From the NCBI GenBank assembly GCA_039815825.1, contig JBCBYO010000009.1:41284-105283 (forward strand): a stretch of 64,000 bases of DNA, read 5' to 3'. Position numbers and translations under genes: made by a program. Positions 24,499 to 33,020 of the stretch are shown here, piece by piece. The notes beneath the pieces are model-generated. The model did not search any database, was not told the origin of the DNA, and saw nothing but the letters and a program-made list of their open reading frames with translations. Source of the stretch: JBCBDX01 sp039815825 (GTDB lineage: Bacteria > Pseudomonadota > Alphaproteobacteria > Rhizobiales > Rhizobiaceae). Numbering within the stretch: position 1 is the first letter of the stretch; the number at the start of each line of letters is the position of its first letter.

Positions 24499-25572
24499 AT
24501 GGCGTCTAAACTTGCGCAGTCCAATCGCGCGGGATGGGTGATGGCATTTCCCGGCATCGCGCTGATCGCTACATTCATTATCGTGCCATTCTTCCTGGCC
24601 TTCGCCTTCTCGCTGACCAACCAGCGTTTGGCGTCGCCCAATCCAACGCAATATGTCGGCTTTGCCAATTACAGCGATCTGCTGGGCCTGGCCGTCTTCA
24701 CGCTTGAACCGGAACGCGACGAGAGCGGTGCCGTGCTGCGTGATGAAGACGGGGCAATCGAGTATCCGCGCCTGCGCCAGTTTACGCGCAACAATCCTGA
24801 CTACCCCAGCTTGCAGGGCAAACGGGAATGGTTCAGCTGGCAGTCAGGCGAAAACCGGACTGTCATTCTGGCATCCGACGTCGTCTTCATGAAAGCGCTG
24901 GTCAACACGATTACCTTTGTGGTGGTGGTCGCGCCACTGCAGGCCGGCATCGCCCTGGCGCTGGCTCTCCTGATCAACCAGAAGCTTGCCGGGATCAGCC
25001 TTTTCCGCGCGATCTACTTCATGCCGGTCGTTGTTTCGATCGTGGTCGTGTCGCTGCTTTGGCAGTTCATCTATTCACCGGGCGACGGGCTATTGAACAA
25101 TCTTCTGTCCGGTCTGACTTTCGGCCTGTTTGAGCCGCGTGACTGGCTTGGCAATCCATCAACGGCGCTCGGCTCGATCATAGCCATGTCGATCTGGCAG
25201 GGCGTCGGGTTTCACATGGTGATCTGGTTGGCCGGTCTCCAGACAATCTCGCCAACCCTTTATGAGGCGGCCGAGATCGAAGGTTCATCGAAAGTGCAAA
25301 CCTTTCTCTATGTCACATGGCCGGGGCTTCGAAACACGGCAGTGCTGATCCTGATCGTCATTACCATGCAGGCCTTTGCGCTGTTTGCACAGATCGATGT
25401 GATGACCAAAGGCGGGCCGCTCGATTCCACGCAGGTCCTGGTCTTCCAAGCCGTCGAACGCGGCTATGGCAAGCAGGACATTTCCGGTGGTTCCGCGATC
25501 TCGGTGATCCTGTTCCTGATCGTCCTTTGCATTTCACTGATCCAGCGCTGGCTTACAAGGGAGAGAAGCTGA
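24499..25572 (+). CDS. Sugar ABC transporter permease (MalF-like)
   Basis: 357 residues of the binding-protein-dependent transport family. An N-terminal membrane helix (GWVMAFPGIALIATFIIVPFFLAF) is followed by a periplasmic insertion of about 90 residues (VFTLEPERDESGAVLRDEDG..), longer than in most MalF homologues of this size class. Five further helices and the EAA loop (LYEAAEIEGSSKVQTFLYVTWPGLR), which contacts the ATPase, come next. Its stop overlaps the next permease start (TGATG). Confidence 0.93.
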   Translation: MASKLAQSNRAGWVMAFPGIALIATFIIVPFFLAFAFSLTNQRLASPNPTQYVGFANYSDLLGLAVFTLEPERDESGAVLRDEDGAIEYPRLRQFTRNNPDYPSLQGKREWFSWQSGENRTVILASDVVFMKALVNTITFVVVVAPLQAGIALALALLINQKLAGISLFRAIYFMPVVVSIVVVSLLWQFIYSPGDGLLNNLLSGLTFGLFEPRDWLGNPSTALGSIIAMSIWQGVGFHMVIWLAGLQTISPTLYEAAEIEGSSKVQTFLYVTWPGLRNTAVLILIVITMQAFALFAQIDVMTKGGPLDSTQVLVFQAVERGYGKQDISGGSAISVILFLIVLCISLIQRWLTRERS

Positions 25573-26453
25573 TGGCTCTTGTAGCGCCCGAAAATCGCGG
25601 GCTGAGACTGGCGGCCCGCTATGCGGTGCTTGTTCTGGTCGCGATCATCTTCATCTTTCCGCTCTTGTTCATGGCGATGTCATCGCTCAAGCCGGATCAG
25701 CAATTGTTGAGCGACACTGACAGTTTACGGGCGTTCCTGCCGGTCGGCGACATATCCTTCAACAATTACAGCGATGCCTTTGAGCGCGCACCGATTGGCG
25801 TCTTCGTCTTCAACTCCGTGCTGGTGACCGGACTGACGGTTGTGCTGACCCTGTTTGTCTGCTCGCTGGCGGCGTTCTCCTTTGTGTTCCTGGATTGGAA
25901 GGGCAGAGACATCATCTTCTCAATCCTGCTGGCGACGCTGATCATTCCTTATGAGACGATCTTCATCCCGCTTTTGCTGATGGCCTCGCAATTGCCATGG
26001 ATCGGGGCGAGCGGGATCGAGTTCGGTTGGCTCAACACGTACCGTGTCCAAATCATTCCATTCATCGCCGACGGCTTGTCGATCTTCTTGTTCGTACAAT
26101 ATTTCCGCGATCTTCCGCGTGAACTGATTGAGGCGAGCCGGGTCGAAGGGGCAAGCTGGTGGATGATCTACCGCAAAGTAGTCATGCCCCTGTCAGGGCC
26201 GGTCATTGCGACGGCCGCGATCCTGAAATTCCTCTTCATGTACAACCAATATCTCTGGCCGCTGATGGTCGTGCAGGCTGAAGAGATCCGTCCAGTGATG
26301 GTCGGCCTGGGCTATTTCACTGACCAGCTCAATGTCCCCTGGGGCGAAGTGATGGCCTATCTGACTATCATCACCATTCCGGTGCTTGCGTTCTACCTGT
26401 CGCTCCAGCGTGTCTTTATTGCCTCGGTGGCATCAACGGGGGTGAAAGGCTGA
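25572..26453 (+). CDS. Sugar ABC transporter permease (MalG-like)
   Basis: 293 residues from the ATG at 25572, which overlaps the previous stop. Six membrane segments, starting YAVLVLVAIIFIFPLLFMAM. The EAA loop (LIEASRVEGASWWMIYRKVVMPLSGPV) is intact. The C-terminus (FIASVASTGVKG) is the usual MalG-type end that fits into the ATPase dimer. Pairs with the MalF-like permease. Its stop overlaps the start of the hydrolase gene, so translation is coupled. Confidence 0.94.
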   Translation: MALVAPENRGLRLAARYAVLVLVAIIFIFPLLFMAMSSLKPDQQLLSDTDSLRAFLPVGDISFNNYSDAFERAPIGVFVFNSVLVTGLTVVLTLFVCSLAAFSFVFLDWKGRDIIFSILLATLIIPYETIFIPLLLMASQLPWIGASGIEFGWLNTYRVQIIPFIADGLSIFLFVQYFRDLPRELIEASRVEGASWWMIYRKVVMPLSGPVIATAAILKFLFMYNQYLWPLMVVQAEEIRPVMVGLGYFTDQLNVPWGEVMAYLTIITIPVLAFYLSLQRVFIASVASTGVKG

Positions 26454-27424
26454 TGGTCCTCAAACTTCAAGACAAATGGATCTGGGACAGTTGGTATGTC
26501 CGCGATGGCGACCTGTGGCACTGCTTCTTTCTGCAGGCGGATAAATCGATCGGTGATCCCGAACTGCGCCATTGGCATGTCAGCTACGGCCACGCCACCA
26601 GCCGTGACCTCGTCAATTGGGAACATCTGGGCACGTGTTTTGCGCCATCAGAAGGCCCGGCGTGGGATGATTACACAACATGGACCGGTTCTGTGGTGCA
26701 AGGCGATGATGGAATTTGGCATCTGTTCTACACCGGAACCAGCAAGGGTGAGGATGGAAAGCATCAAAGGTTGGGTCATGCGGTTTCCGATGATCTGCAC
26801 AATTGGCGGCGGGTCGGGTCCGGTCTGATCCTCGACATTGACGAGCGGTATGAGGAGTTCACGCAGGACCGTTGGCATGACCGCGCGTTTCGCGACCCTT
26901 GGGTGATGCGCGATCCCGATGGGGACGGTTGGCTGATGTATTTCACCGCCCGCAAGGCTGGCGTCCAAGGCTGGCTTGATGCAGGTGCCATCGGCTTTGC
27001 CACGTCCGACGATCTGATGAGTTGGACATTGCAGGACCCGGTTTTCGTCGGCGGCTTTGGCGAGTTGGAAGTGCCGCAGGTTTTTCACCGCGATGGCCGC
27101 TGGTATTGCCTGTTCTGCACCAATGAGCGTTTTTGGACACCGGGCGCCAAAGAAACGGTTGGCGGCATGCCGATGACCGGCAGCCATTACCTGGTCGGCG
27201 AAAGCGCGCGTGGGCCGTGGCGCATTGCCCCGGGGCCGATGCTGGACGGTTCTGACCCGGTTGGCCGCTATGCCGCCCGGATCCTGGAAACAAGCACGGG
27301 CATGAAACTCATGGGCTTTCGCTGGTTCGACCCGAAAACCGGGGCTTTCGTGGGTCAAATTGACAATCCTGTCGACGTGCGCGTCGAAACTGACGGGCGC
27401 CTTGCGCTTGTCGAAGCTGCTTAA
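26453..27424 (+). CDS. Cytoplasmic GH32/GH68-like (five-bladed propeller) glycoside hydrolase
   Basis: 323 residues, no signal peptide, so it works on sugar already imported. The five-blade fold is shown by repeated blocks (VSYGHATSRDLVNWEHLG, WTGSVVQGDDGIWHLFYTGTS, LGHAVSDDLHNWRRVG). Candidate catalytic residues match the clan: Asp12 in WIWDSW (nucleophile position of WxNDPNG in GH32), RDP at 147-149, and Glu in GELEVPQVF near 204-206. The WIWDSW variant marks a divergent subgroup, so the bond cut is uncertain; a fructoside or related furanoside is the best guess. It lies inside the ABC operon between permease and ATPase genes. Confidence 0.82.
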   Translation: MVLKLQDKWIWDSWYVRDGDLWHCFFLQADKSIGDPELRHWHVSYGHATSRDLVNWEHLGTCFAPSEGPAWDDYTTWTGSVVQGDDGIWHLFYTGTSKGEDGKHQRLGHAVSDDLHNWRRVGSGLILDIDERYEEFTQDRWHDRAFRDPWVMRDPDGDGWLMYFTARKAGVQGWLDAGAIGFATSDDLMSWTLQDPVFVGGFGELEVPQVFHRDGRWYCLFCTNERFWTPGAKETVGGMPMTGSHYLVGESARGPWRIAPGPMLDGSDPVGRYAARILETSTGMKLMGFRWFDPKTGAFVGQIDNPVDVRVETDGRLALVEAA

Positions 27425-27437
27425 GGGAGGGCGCAAA

Positions 27438-28511
27438 ATGGCAGACGTTTTGCTCAAAGGCATAAAGAAAAGTTACGGATCGGTCGACGTCATCAAGGGC
27501 GTGGATATTGAAATCAAGGATGGCGAATTCGTTGTTTTTGTCGGCCCGTCCGGCTGCGGCAAGTCAACCTTGCTTCGCATGATCGCAGGGCTTGAAGACA
27601 TCACAAGCGGACAGTTGAAAATTGGCAATACGATGGTCAATGAGGTGCCGGCTTCCAAGCGCGGCATCGCGATGGTTTTTCAGTCCTATGCGATCTTTCC
27701 GCACATGACGGTGCGGGAAAATGTTGCCTTCGGCCTGACGATTGCCGGTGCCTCCAAGGCGGAGAAGGAAGAAAAAGTCGCCGAAGCGGCGCGTATTCTT
27801 CAAATGGAACATCTGCTTGACCGGCGGCCCAGCCAATTGTCCGGCGGACAACGCCAGCGGGTGGCGATCGGGCGGGCCATTGTCCGCAAGCCGGAAGTGT
27901 TCCTGTTTGATGAGCCGCTTTCAAATCTCGACGCGGCGCTTCGCTTGGACATGCGCATCGAGATCGGAAAACTCCACAAATCGCTCGACGCAACGATGGT
28001 GTATGTCACGCACGACCAGGTGGAAGCGATGACACTGGCCGACAAGATCGTCGTTCTCAAAGACGGCTATGTGCAGCAGGTTGGCGCGCCGATGGAATTG
28101 TACCATCGCCCCGAGAACCTGTTTGTTGCCGGGTTTATCGGTGCGCCTTCGATGAATTTCCTCGACGTGGATGTTGTCGACAAGGATGGCGACAGCGCCA
28201 AGATACGATCTGATCTTGTTGCGGAATTTGCAGCGCCGGCCTGGCGCGAAGGCGTTCCGGCATCCGGGCGTGCCACGCTTGGCATCCGGCCGCAGGATTT
28301 GCATCCGGTGGACAAGGGCGGTGTATTGACGGGCAATGTGACATTGGCTGAACGTTTGGGTATTGAAACGGTTGTCGACGTGGCGCTGAAAGACGGCACG
28401 CGCGTCTTGTGTTCGCTTGCGGAAGACCGCGTCTTCGAGCCGGGCCAGGAAGTAAATCTTGATTTCAACCATGACCGCGCGCATCTGTTTGCGCCCAAAC
28501 AAGCCGCATGA
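27438..28511 (+). CDS. Sugar ABC transporter ATPase (MalK/UgpC-like)
   Basis: 357 residues from the ATG at 27438, with GGGAGG just upstream. Walker A GPSGCGKST, Q-loop MVFQSYAIFPHMTV, signature LSGGQRQR, Walker B VFLFDEP and the switch THD are all intact. The C-terminal TOBE/MalK regulatory domain (GFIGAPSMNFLDVDV, TLGIRPQDLHPVD) is present. It powers the two permeases upstream. Its place after the hydrolase gene rather than next to the permeases is unusual but all genes are close. Confidence 0.96.
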   Translation: MADVLLKGIKKSYGSVDVIKGVDIEIKDGEFVVFVGPSGCGKSTLLRMIAGLEDITSGQLKIGNTMVNEVPASKRGIAMVFQSYAIFPHMTVRENVAFGLTIAGASKAEKEEKVAEAARILQMEHLLDRRPSQLSGGQRQRVAIGRAIVRKPEVFLFDEPLSNLDAALRLDMRIEIGKLHKSLDATMVYVTHDQVEAMTLADKIVVLKDGYVQQVGAPMELYHRPENLFVAGFIGAPSMNFLDVDVVDKDGDSAKIRSDLVAEFAAPAWREGVPASGRATLGIRPQDLHPVDKGGVLTGNVTLAERLGIETVVDVALKDGTRVLCSLAEDRVFEPGQEVNLDFNHDRAHLFAPKQAA

Positions 28512-28514
28512 GCC

Positions 28515-29546
28515 ATGAAGCCGATCCTTATTCTCGATAATCACTTCAGAAAGAAGGATGAGCTTTTCAGCGTCGATGCTTTCGATGCGCTCCAGGCGAT
28601 TTGTACGGTCCATGGTGGTCGTGATGAACCGATGGCGCGCGCAGAAATTACGGCATTGCTGCCCGACGCATCATTTTACATTGCCGCTCAGCCGCGCTTG
28701 AGCCAAGCCGAGGTGCAGGCGGCAAAAAGCCTCCAAGCAACAGTTGAAGTTTCCGGTGCGTTTCGCGAGGGCCTCGATTATGAGGCCTGCTTCGATGCGG
28801 GTGTAGAAGTGCTTTCCTGTTCGCCCGGATTTCGCAATGCCGTTGCGGAGATGACTTTGGCGATGATGCTCGCCGGCGGACGCGGCTTGATCGAAGAGCA
28901 TGAGGCATTTCGCAAGGGCACCGAACGCTGGCTGGATGATCGTGAGGAAAGCGATTTCACCCTTTATCGCCAGACGATTGGCTTTATCGGCTATGGACAG
29001 ATTTCGCGCGAAACGCATCGGTTGCTGGCGCCATTTTCACCGAACATCATGGCCCATGATCCGTTCCTGTCTGATGCGGGGCCGGATGTGACTTTGACGG
29101 ATTTGGAAACGCTGGTGACGCAATCGCGGATCGTTGTCGTTGCCGCTGTGCCGTCCGAAGAGACACGTGGCATTTTGAGCGCCGACCTGATCGCAAAACT
29201 GCAACGCGGCGCGATGGTGGTGCTGATCTCAAGGGCCTGGTGCGCCGACTTTCCCGCACTGATCGCGGCGGCGCAAGCCGGCAGAATTCAGGTGGCGACC
29301 GACGTGTTCCCGGAAGAGCCGGTCGGCCATACCGATACGATCCGCCAAAGCAGGAACATCATCCTGTCACCACATCGCGCGGCTGCGGTGCCCGGCGGCA
29401 GACATCTGATCGGCGACATGATCGTTCATGACATCAAGGCCATCATTGACGGCTCAACCAAGCGGCGGTTGAAACGCGCCGAGCCGTCGATGGTCGACGG
29501 GCTGGTTTCCGCGCAGCGCGAAATGCAGGCCATGCCCAACACATGA
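28515..29546 (+). CDS. D-2-hydroxyacid dehydrogenase family protein
   Basis: 343 residues of the NAD-dependent D-isomer 2-hydroxyacid dehydrogenase family. The Rossmann motif is TIGFIGYGQISRETHRLL. Catalytic Arg is in VVLISRAWCADFPAL, acid position in DVFPEEPV, and catalytic His in LSPHRAAAVPGG. It starts three bases after the ATPase stop and its end overlaps the next gene's ATG. With the following Gfo/Idh enzyme it could oxidise or reduce the imported sugar or a derived acid. Exact substrate not visible. Confidence 0.9.
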   Translation: MKPILILDNHFRKKDELFSVDAFDALQAICTVHGGRDEPMARAEITALLPDASFYIAAQPRLSQAEVQAAKSLQATVEVSGAFREGLDYEACFDAGVEVLSCSPGFRNAVAEMTLAMMLAGGRGLIEEHEAFRKGTERWLDDREESDFTLYRQTIGFIGYGQISRETHRLLAPFSPNIMAHDPFLSDAGPDVTLTDLETLVTQSRIVVVAAVPSEETRGILSADLIAKLQRGAMVVLISRAWCADFPALIAAAQAGRIQVATDVFPEEPVGHTDTIRQSRNIILSPHRAAAVPGGRHLIGDMIVHDIKAIIDGSTKRRLKRAEPSMVDGLVSAQREMQAMPNT

Positions 29547-30493
29547 GCACACTGAATTGGGCGATTATCGGTACAGGCAATATCGCCGGTTCCATGGCCG
29601 AAGCGCTTGCCCATGTTCCCGGTGCGCGGCGCTACGCTGTGGCGTCGCGCAAGGCCGACAAATCGCAGGCGTTTGCCGCGCAATGGGGTTTTGACCGGGC
29701 CTATGGGAATTATGGGCAAGTTTATGCCGATCCCGATGTTGATATCGTCTATGTCGCGACACCCAATGCCTTGCACAAGAAGAACATTTTGGGCGCGTTG
29801 GCGGCGGGCAAGCACGTTTTGTGCGAAAAACCCATGACCTTGTCTGCCGATGACAGCCAACAATGCTTTGACGCGGCAGCCCAATCGGGCTTGGTTCTGA
29901 TGGAAGCGCTATGGTCGGCTTTCTTCCCGGCCATGCAAAAGGCCATCGAACTGGTTTCTTCCGGCAAGATTGGCACGCCGCGCTATTTGGATGCGCGTTT
30001 TGTTTCCTTTCGCGATCCGATGTCGCATCCCAATCTGTTTGATCCGGCGCTCGGCGGCGGGGCAAGCCAGGATCTCGGGATATATCCGGTCGCCGCTGCG
30101 CTTTTGCTTGCCGGGCCGGTGCAATCGTCGAGTGCGCAAGTCGTGATGGGCGCAACGGGCGTCGATGAAATGGTCGCGATGAGCCTGACCCATGAAAACG
30201 ACGCTGTCTCCCAGATTGCATTCGGATTTCGGGCGGAACTGCCGATTGCTGTGCGGGTCGTCGGGGATATTGGAGAGATCGAGATTGCTGAAAACTTTCA
30301 TCACCCGCAATCCGTAACGCTCAGGACAAAGGACAGAGAGCGGATTTTTGACCTGCCGTCGATCGGCAGGGGATATGCCCATGAGGCTATTGCATTCCAG
30401 AATTTGATAGGCGGAGGCTTGTCGTCAGAAAGTCTTTGGCCTGCTTCTTTCACAGTCCAGTGCCAACGCATATTGCAAGGCCTGTACTCCTGA
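29543..30493 (+). CDS. Gfo/Idh/MocA-family sugar oxidoreductase
   Basis: 316 residues. N-terminal NAD(P)-binding motif AIIGTGNIAGSMAEAL, then VDIVYVATPNALHKKN and the family hallmark KHVLCEKPM with the catalytic Lys. The C-terminal domain follows (MEALWSAFFPAMQKA, GGGASQDLGIYPVAAALLL, where DLGIYP resembles the conserved D-x-G-x-H of the family with Tyr in place of His). Last gene of the LacI-controlled operon, coupled to the previous stop. It probably oxidises or epimerises the liberated monosaccharide. Confidence 0.92.
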   Translation: MSTLNWAIIGTGNIAGSMAEALAHVPGARRYAVASRKADKSQAFAAQWGFDRAYGNYGQVYADPDVDIVYVATPNALHKKNILGALAAGKHVLCEKPMTLSADDSQQCFDAAAQSGLVLMEALWSAFFPAMQKAIELVSSGKIGTPRYLDARFVSFRDPMSHPNLFDPALGGGASQDLGIYPVAAALLLAGPVQSSSAQVVMGATGVDEMVAMSLTHENDAVSQIAFGFRAELPIAVRVVGDIGEIEIAENFHHPQSVTLRTKDRERIFDLPSIGRGYAHEAIAFQNLIGGGLSSESLWPASFTVQCQRILQGLYS

Positions 30494-30892
30494 CTTCAAT
30501 TTGCGTAGCGGGAGCCGCCGATGCTAGCGGAGCCGCTGGGTGGGCAACAAACCATACTTCCAGGTCCGCTTTGTACGCATAGCGGACGTTCACTTAGAAA
30601 ATTTGGTTCGAAGCCACGAATGGCTGCTTCGGGGAATCTCGGCTACCAGCCCGAACGTCCGCTAAGGGCCGATAGTCTACTTTTCCCAAGAGAATCCTTG
30701 TCTGTCCGCTAAGCGGACTACGTGGACATGCCAACTGTTTTTGATAGTGCGAGAAACAGTCGCTGACCGGGCTGGTAGATCGACTGCCATCTGTCTAAGC
30801 AACGTGTCCTACCAAGGCAGAACGGACTTTTTTGACAGGCATGCGGGAAAGCGCATCAGGATCCGCCCCGAAATCGGCTCATGAAACCATTG
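30494..30892. repeat. Intergenic cluster of GTCCGC-type repeats
   Basis: About 400 bases without a supported gene. Inverted pairs GTCCGC (30564-30569)/GCGGAC (30582-30587) and GTCCGC-TAA-GCGGAC (30704-30718), and the block AACGTCCGCTAAGGGCCGA near 30654-30672, belong to the same repeat family as 7463-7480, 13238-13287 and 21112-21125. The remaining 170 bases show nothing I can name. Confidence 0.65.
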
Positions 30893-31954
30893 TTAGGCCG
30901 CGCTACAACCAATTATCGCACCATGATTGTCAAACTCATGCCTGGCGGGAGGGCTAACTTCTAATCGGCCAAGTTGAAGCACTGAAAAGCCGGATATTGC
31001 CAGCAACTTCGATGAAACTGCAACGGCTGATGCGCCGTCACATCGAAACTTATCGAGCAATCGCCCTTCTTCGAATTTTGCAACTATTCCGGACTTTTTC
31101 GAGCTTACCAGTGCCACTCGGCCATGCGACGCGACCGACGATACATAGCCACCGAGCATTCCACCAAGGTTAATGGCTTCGACGCGTGAACCGTCGACCA
31201 GCCACAACGCATCGCTGGCATGTTTCCGGGTCTTGCTGATTTCCTGTCCGCCAATATAGAGGCGCCCTGCGGTATCCTGCGCGAGGTGGCGCAGCGAAAC
31301 ACCCTCCGTTCCCGGCCAGAAGCCCATGCGTTCGACGTCGCTGGTTTTAAAGTCCAACACGACTGTTTGGCTCCGAAATTCAGCGAGGTTCAATGGCGTA
31401 CGGCCATAATCGGGATGTGTTTGCAGGCCACCAAGTGCGATAAAGAAACGGTCACCCTGCACGGATCGAACGATCTCGTGCGGTCCCGGTGTGGGCAAGT
31501 CAATCTGGCCGAGGCGCCGCGCGCTGCCAGTTGTATCGTATACGCCAATGCTGCCCTGCAGGTTGTGCAGATCGTTTTCGGTCACCAGAAGATGCTTGCC
31601 ATCGATGGAAAATGCACCGTGCCCGTAGAAATGTCGCTCAGCGGGGGCGGTCACGACATTCTTTATCTCGAGATTTGCTAAGTCGACGATGGCGAACTTG
31701 TTGCCGGGCCGACGAGGAAAGACGACAAGTTTGTTCCCATGCTGGGCAAACCCGTGGGCCCGGTAGTTCAAATTGATCGACCCGTTCCGTTCACCGCTAC
31801 CGGCAAAAAAAACTGCACGGCTCAAACCGGTCTCGGCCGAGGTCTCGACACCGACATAGGTTGATCGTTCAGCCGGTTGCGCGCTCGGGGCATTGCAGAC
31901 AGCCGCACCCAAGCCAAGCGCTACGCTTTTCAGAAGTTCACGCCTAGTCGCCAT
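30893..31954 (-). CDS. DUF1513 periplasmic propeller protein (iron cluster)
   Basis: 353 residues, Tat-type start (ATRRELLKSVALGLGAAVCNA). The DUF1513 family folds as a beta-propeller and is regularly found with imelysin and DUF1111 proteins. Blocks such as YRAHGFAQHGNKLVVFPRRPGNKFAIVDL, FYGHGAFSIDGKHLLVTENDL, GPHEIVRSVQGD and ALGGLQTHPDYGR fit it. No metal ligand set can be assigned with confidence, though several His cluster in the first half. Last gene of the four-gene unit, starting 11 bases inside the imelysin gene. Likely iron-regulated through the box at 35795-35809. Confidence 0.88.
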   Translation of the reverse strand: MATRRELLKSVALGLGAAVCNAPSAQPAERSTYVGVETSAETGLSRAVFFAGSGERNGSINLNYRAHGFAQHGNKLVVFPRRPGNKFAIVDLANLEIKNVVTAPAERHFYGHGAFSIDGKHLLVTENDLHNLQGSIGVYDTTGSARRLGQIDLPTPGPHEIVRSVQGDRFFIALGGLQTHPDYGRTPLNLAEFRSQTVVLDFKTSDVERMGFWPGTEGVSLRHLAQDTAGRLYIGGQEISKTRKHASDALWLVDGSRVEAINLGGMLGGYVSSVASHGRVALVSSKKSGIVAKFEEGRLLDKFRCDGASAVAVSSKLLAISGFSVLQLGRLEVSPPARHEFDNHGAIIGCSAA

Positions 31955-33020
31955 CGGCCGCTGTAAACCCGGCGCTTAAGCCAATGGATGCCGGAAATCC
32001 CGTTTTCAAAAAAGACTCTTGATAAAGCACAAGGTCCGCATACCGTCTTAACTCGTCTGCCGGTGCCCCGCCGGCCTGAACAATTTGCGCCAAAGTGCTG
32101 GTTTCGACAGCCAGACTGTCGGCGACGGATGCGGCCGTTTCGCTGAGAAGGTAGCCATCTGTGGAACCGCCTATGTCGGGCGCCAAATCAAACAAACCGA
32201 ACGGTACATTGTAAAAGTCGCCCAGCGCGCGGAAGCTGACCTCAATGGAGCGCAGCCCGAGCCCACTGGCGCGCGCTTCGGTGCGCTCCGGTCGTCCGGT
32301 ATTCTCATCATCGCCAAGACCGCGCAACAACTTAAACTTGCGCAACCGGTCAACGTGAACGACCGCGCCAGCGAGCATTTCGCGCACGAGCGTATCAACA
32401 TTGGGATAGCGCTCATTGCCGTTTTCAGCGGTGTCAAAACTTGACCGGAAAGCGCTGCCGGGGGTCCATTGGGCGACGAATTCCCTCGCAATGCTTGTTT
32501 GAAACGCGGCGATCGATTGCGCTAGATCACATGCATAGGTGGCGCTTTGAAGGTCACCATAAAGAAGCTGTTCTAACGCGGTCAGATTGGTCAATGCGAT
32601 CGTCCGGCCGGCCAGCGCGTTGTTCTCAAGCAGTCCGGGATCAGCGGCGCGCACGGCATTGCGCACAGCTCGGCGGGCAAAGCCCTTCGGATCAGGCCAC
32701 ATTTGAACCCGCATTGGCCCTTCGGCGTCTGCGATCGGTCCGATATTAATGATGCTGACCCGCTGCCAAGCCAAAAATGTATCGGCAAAAGCCGCTTGCG
32801 CCTTTTCAATTCCTGCCGCGCCAGCACAATAGTCGGACAGGGCGTCATTCATGCGACCCGCGGCAGTCGCTTGGTCTTGATAGGCGGGCAGAATGAACTC
32901 ATCGGCGGTGGCAATCAGGCCCTGTTGAAGAATGGCGGCTTCCTCGGCTGTGAAGACGGTTATGGCGTGTGCAGGCACGGAAAGTGTAATGAGTATGCTT
33001 GTGATCACTAACCGCATCAT
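31944..33020 (-). CDS. Imelysin-family protein (second copy)
   Basis: 358 residues with a signal peptide (MMRLVITSILITLSVPAHA). Imelysin (peptidase M75-like, IrpA) features: helical first half with AFADTFLAWQRVSIINIGPI, the GxHxxE-related region seen here as ALEQLLYG (the His is replaced), and FDLAPDIGGSTDGYLL near the end. Family members sit in the periplasm or outer membrane and take part in iron handling. It is shorter and less conserved than the copy at 34480-35748. Its ATG overlaps the DUF1111 stop. Confidence 0.85.
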   Translation of the reverse strand: MMRLVITSILITLSVPAHAITVFTAEEAAILQQGLIATADEFILPAYQDQATAAGRMNDALSDYCAGAAGIEKAQAAFADTFLAWQRVSIINIGPIADAEGPMRVQMWPDPKGFARRAVRNAVRAADPGLLENNALAGRTIALTNLTALEQLLYGDLQSATYACDLAQSIAAFQTSIAREFVAQWTPGSAFRSSFDTAENGNERYPNVDTLVREMLAGAVVHVDRLRKFKLLRGLGDDENTGRPERTEARASGLGLRSIEVSFRALGDFYNVPFGLFDLAPDIGGSTDGYLLSETAASVADSLAVETSTLAQIVQAGGAPADELRRYADLVLYQESFLKTGFPASIGLSAGFTAADGD

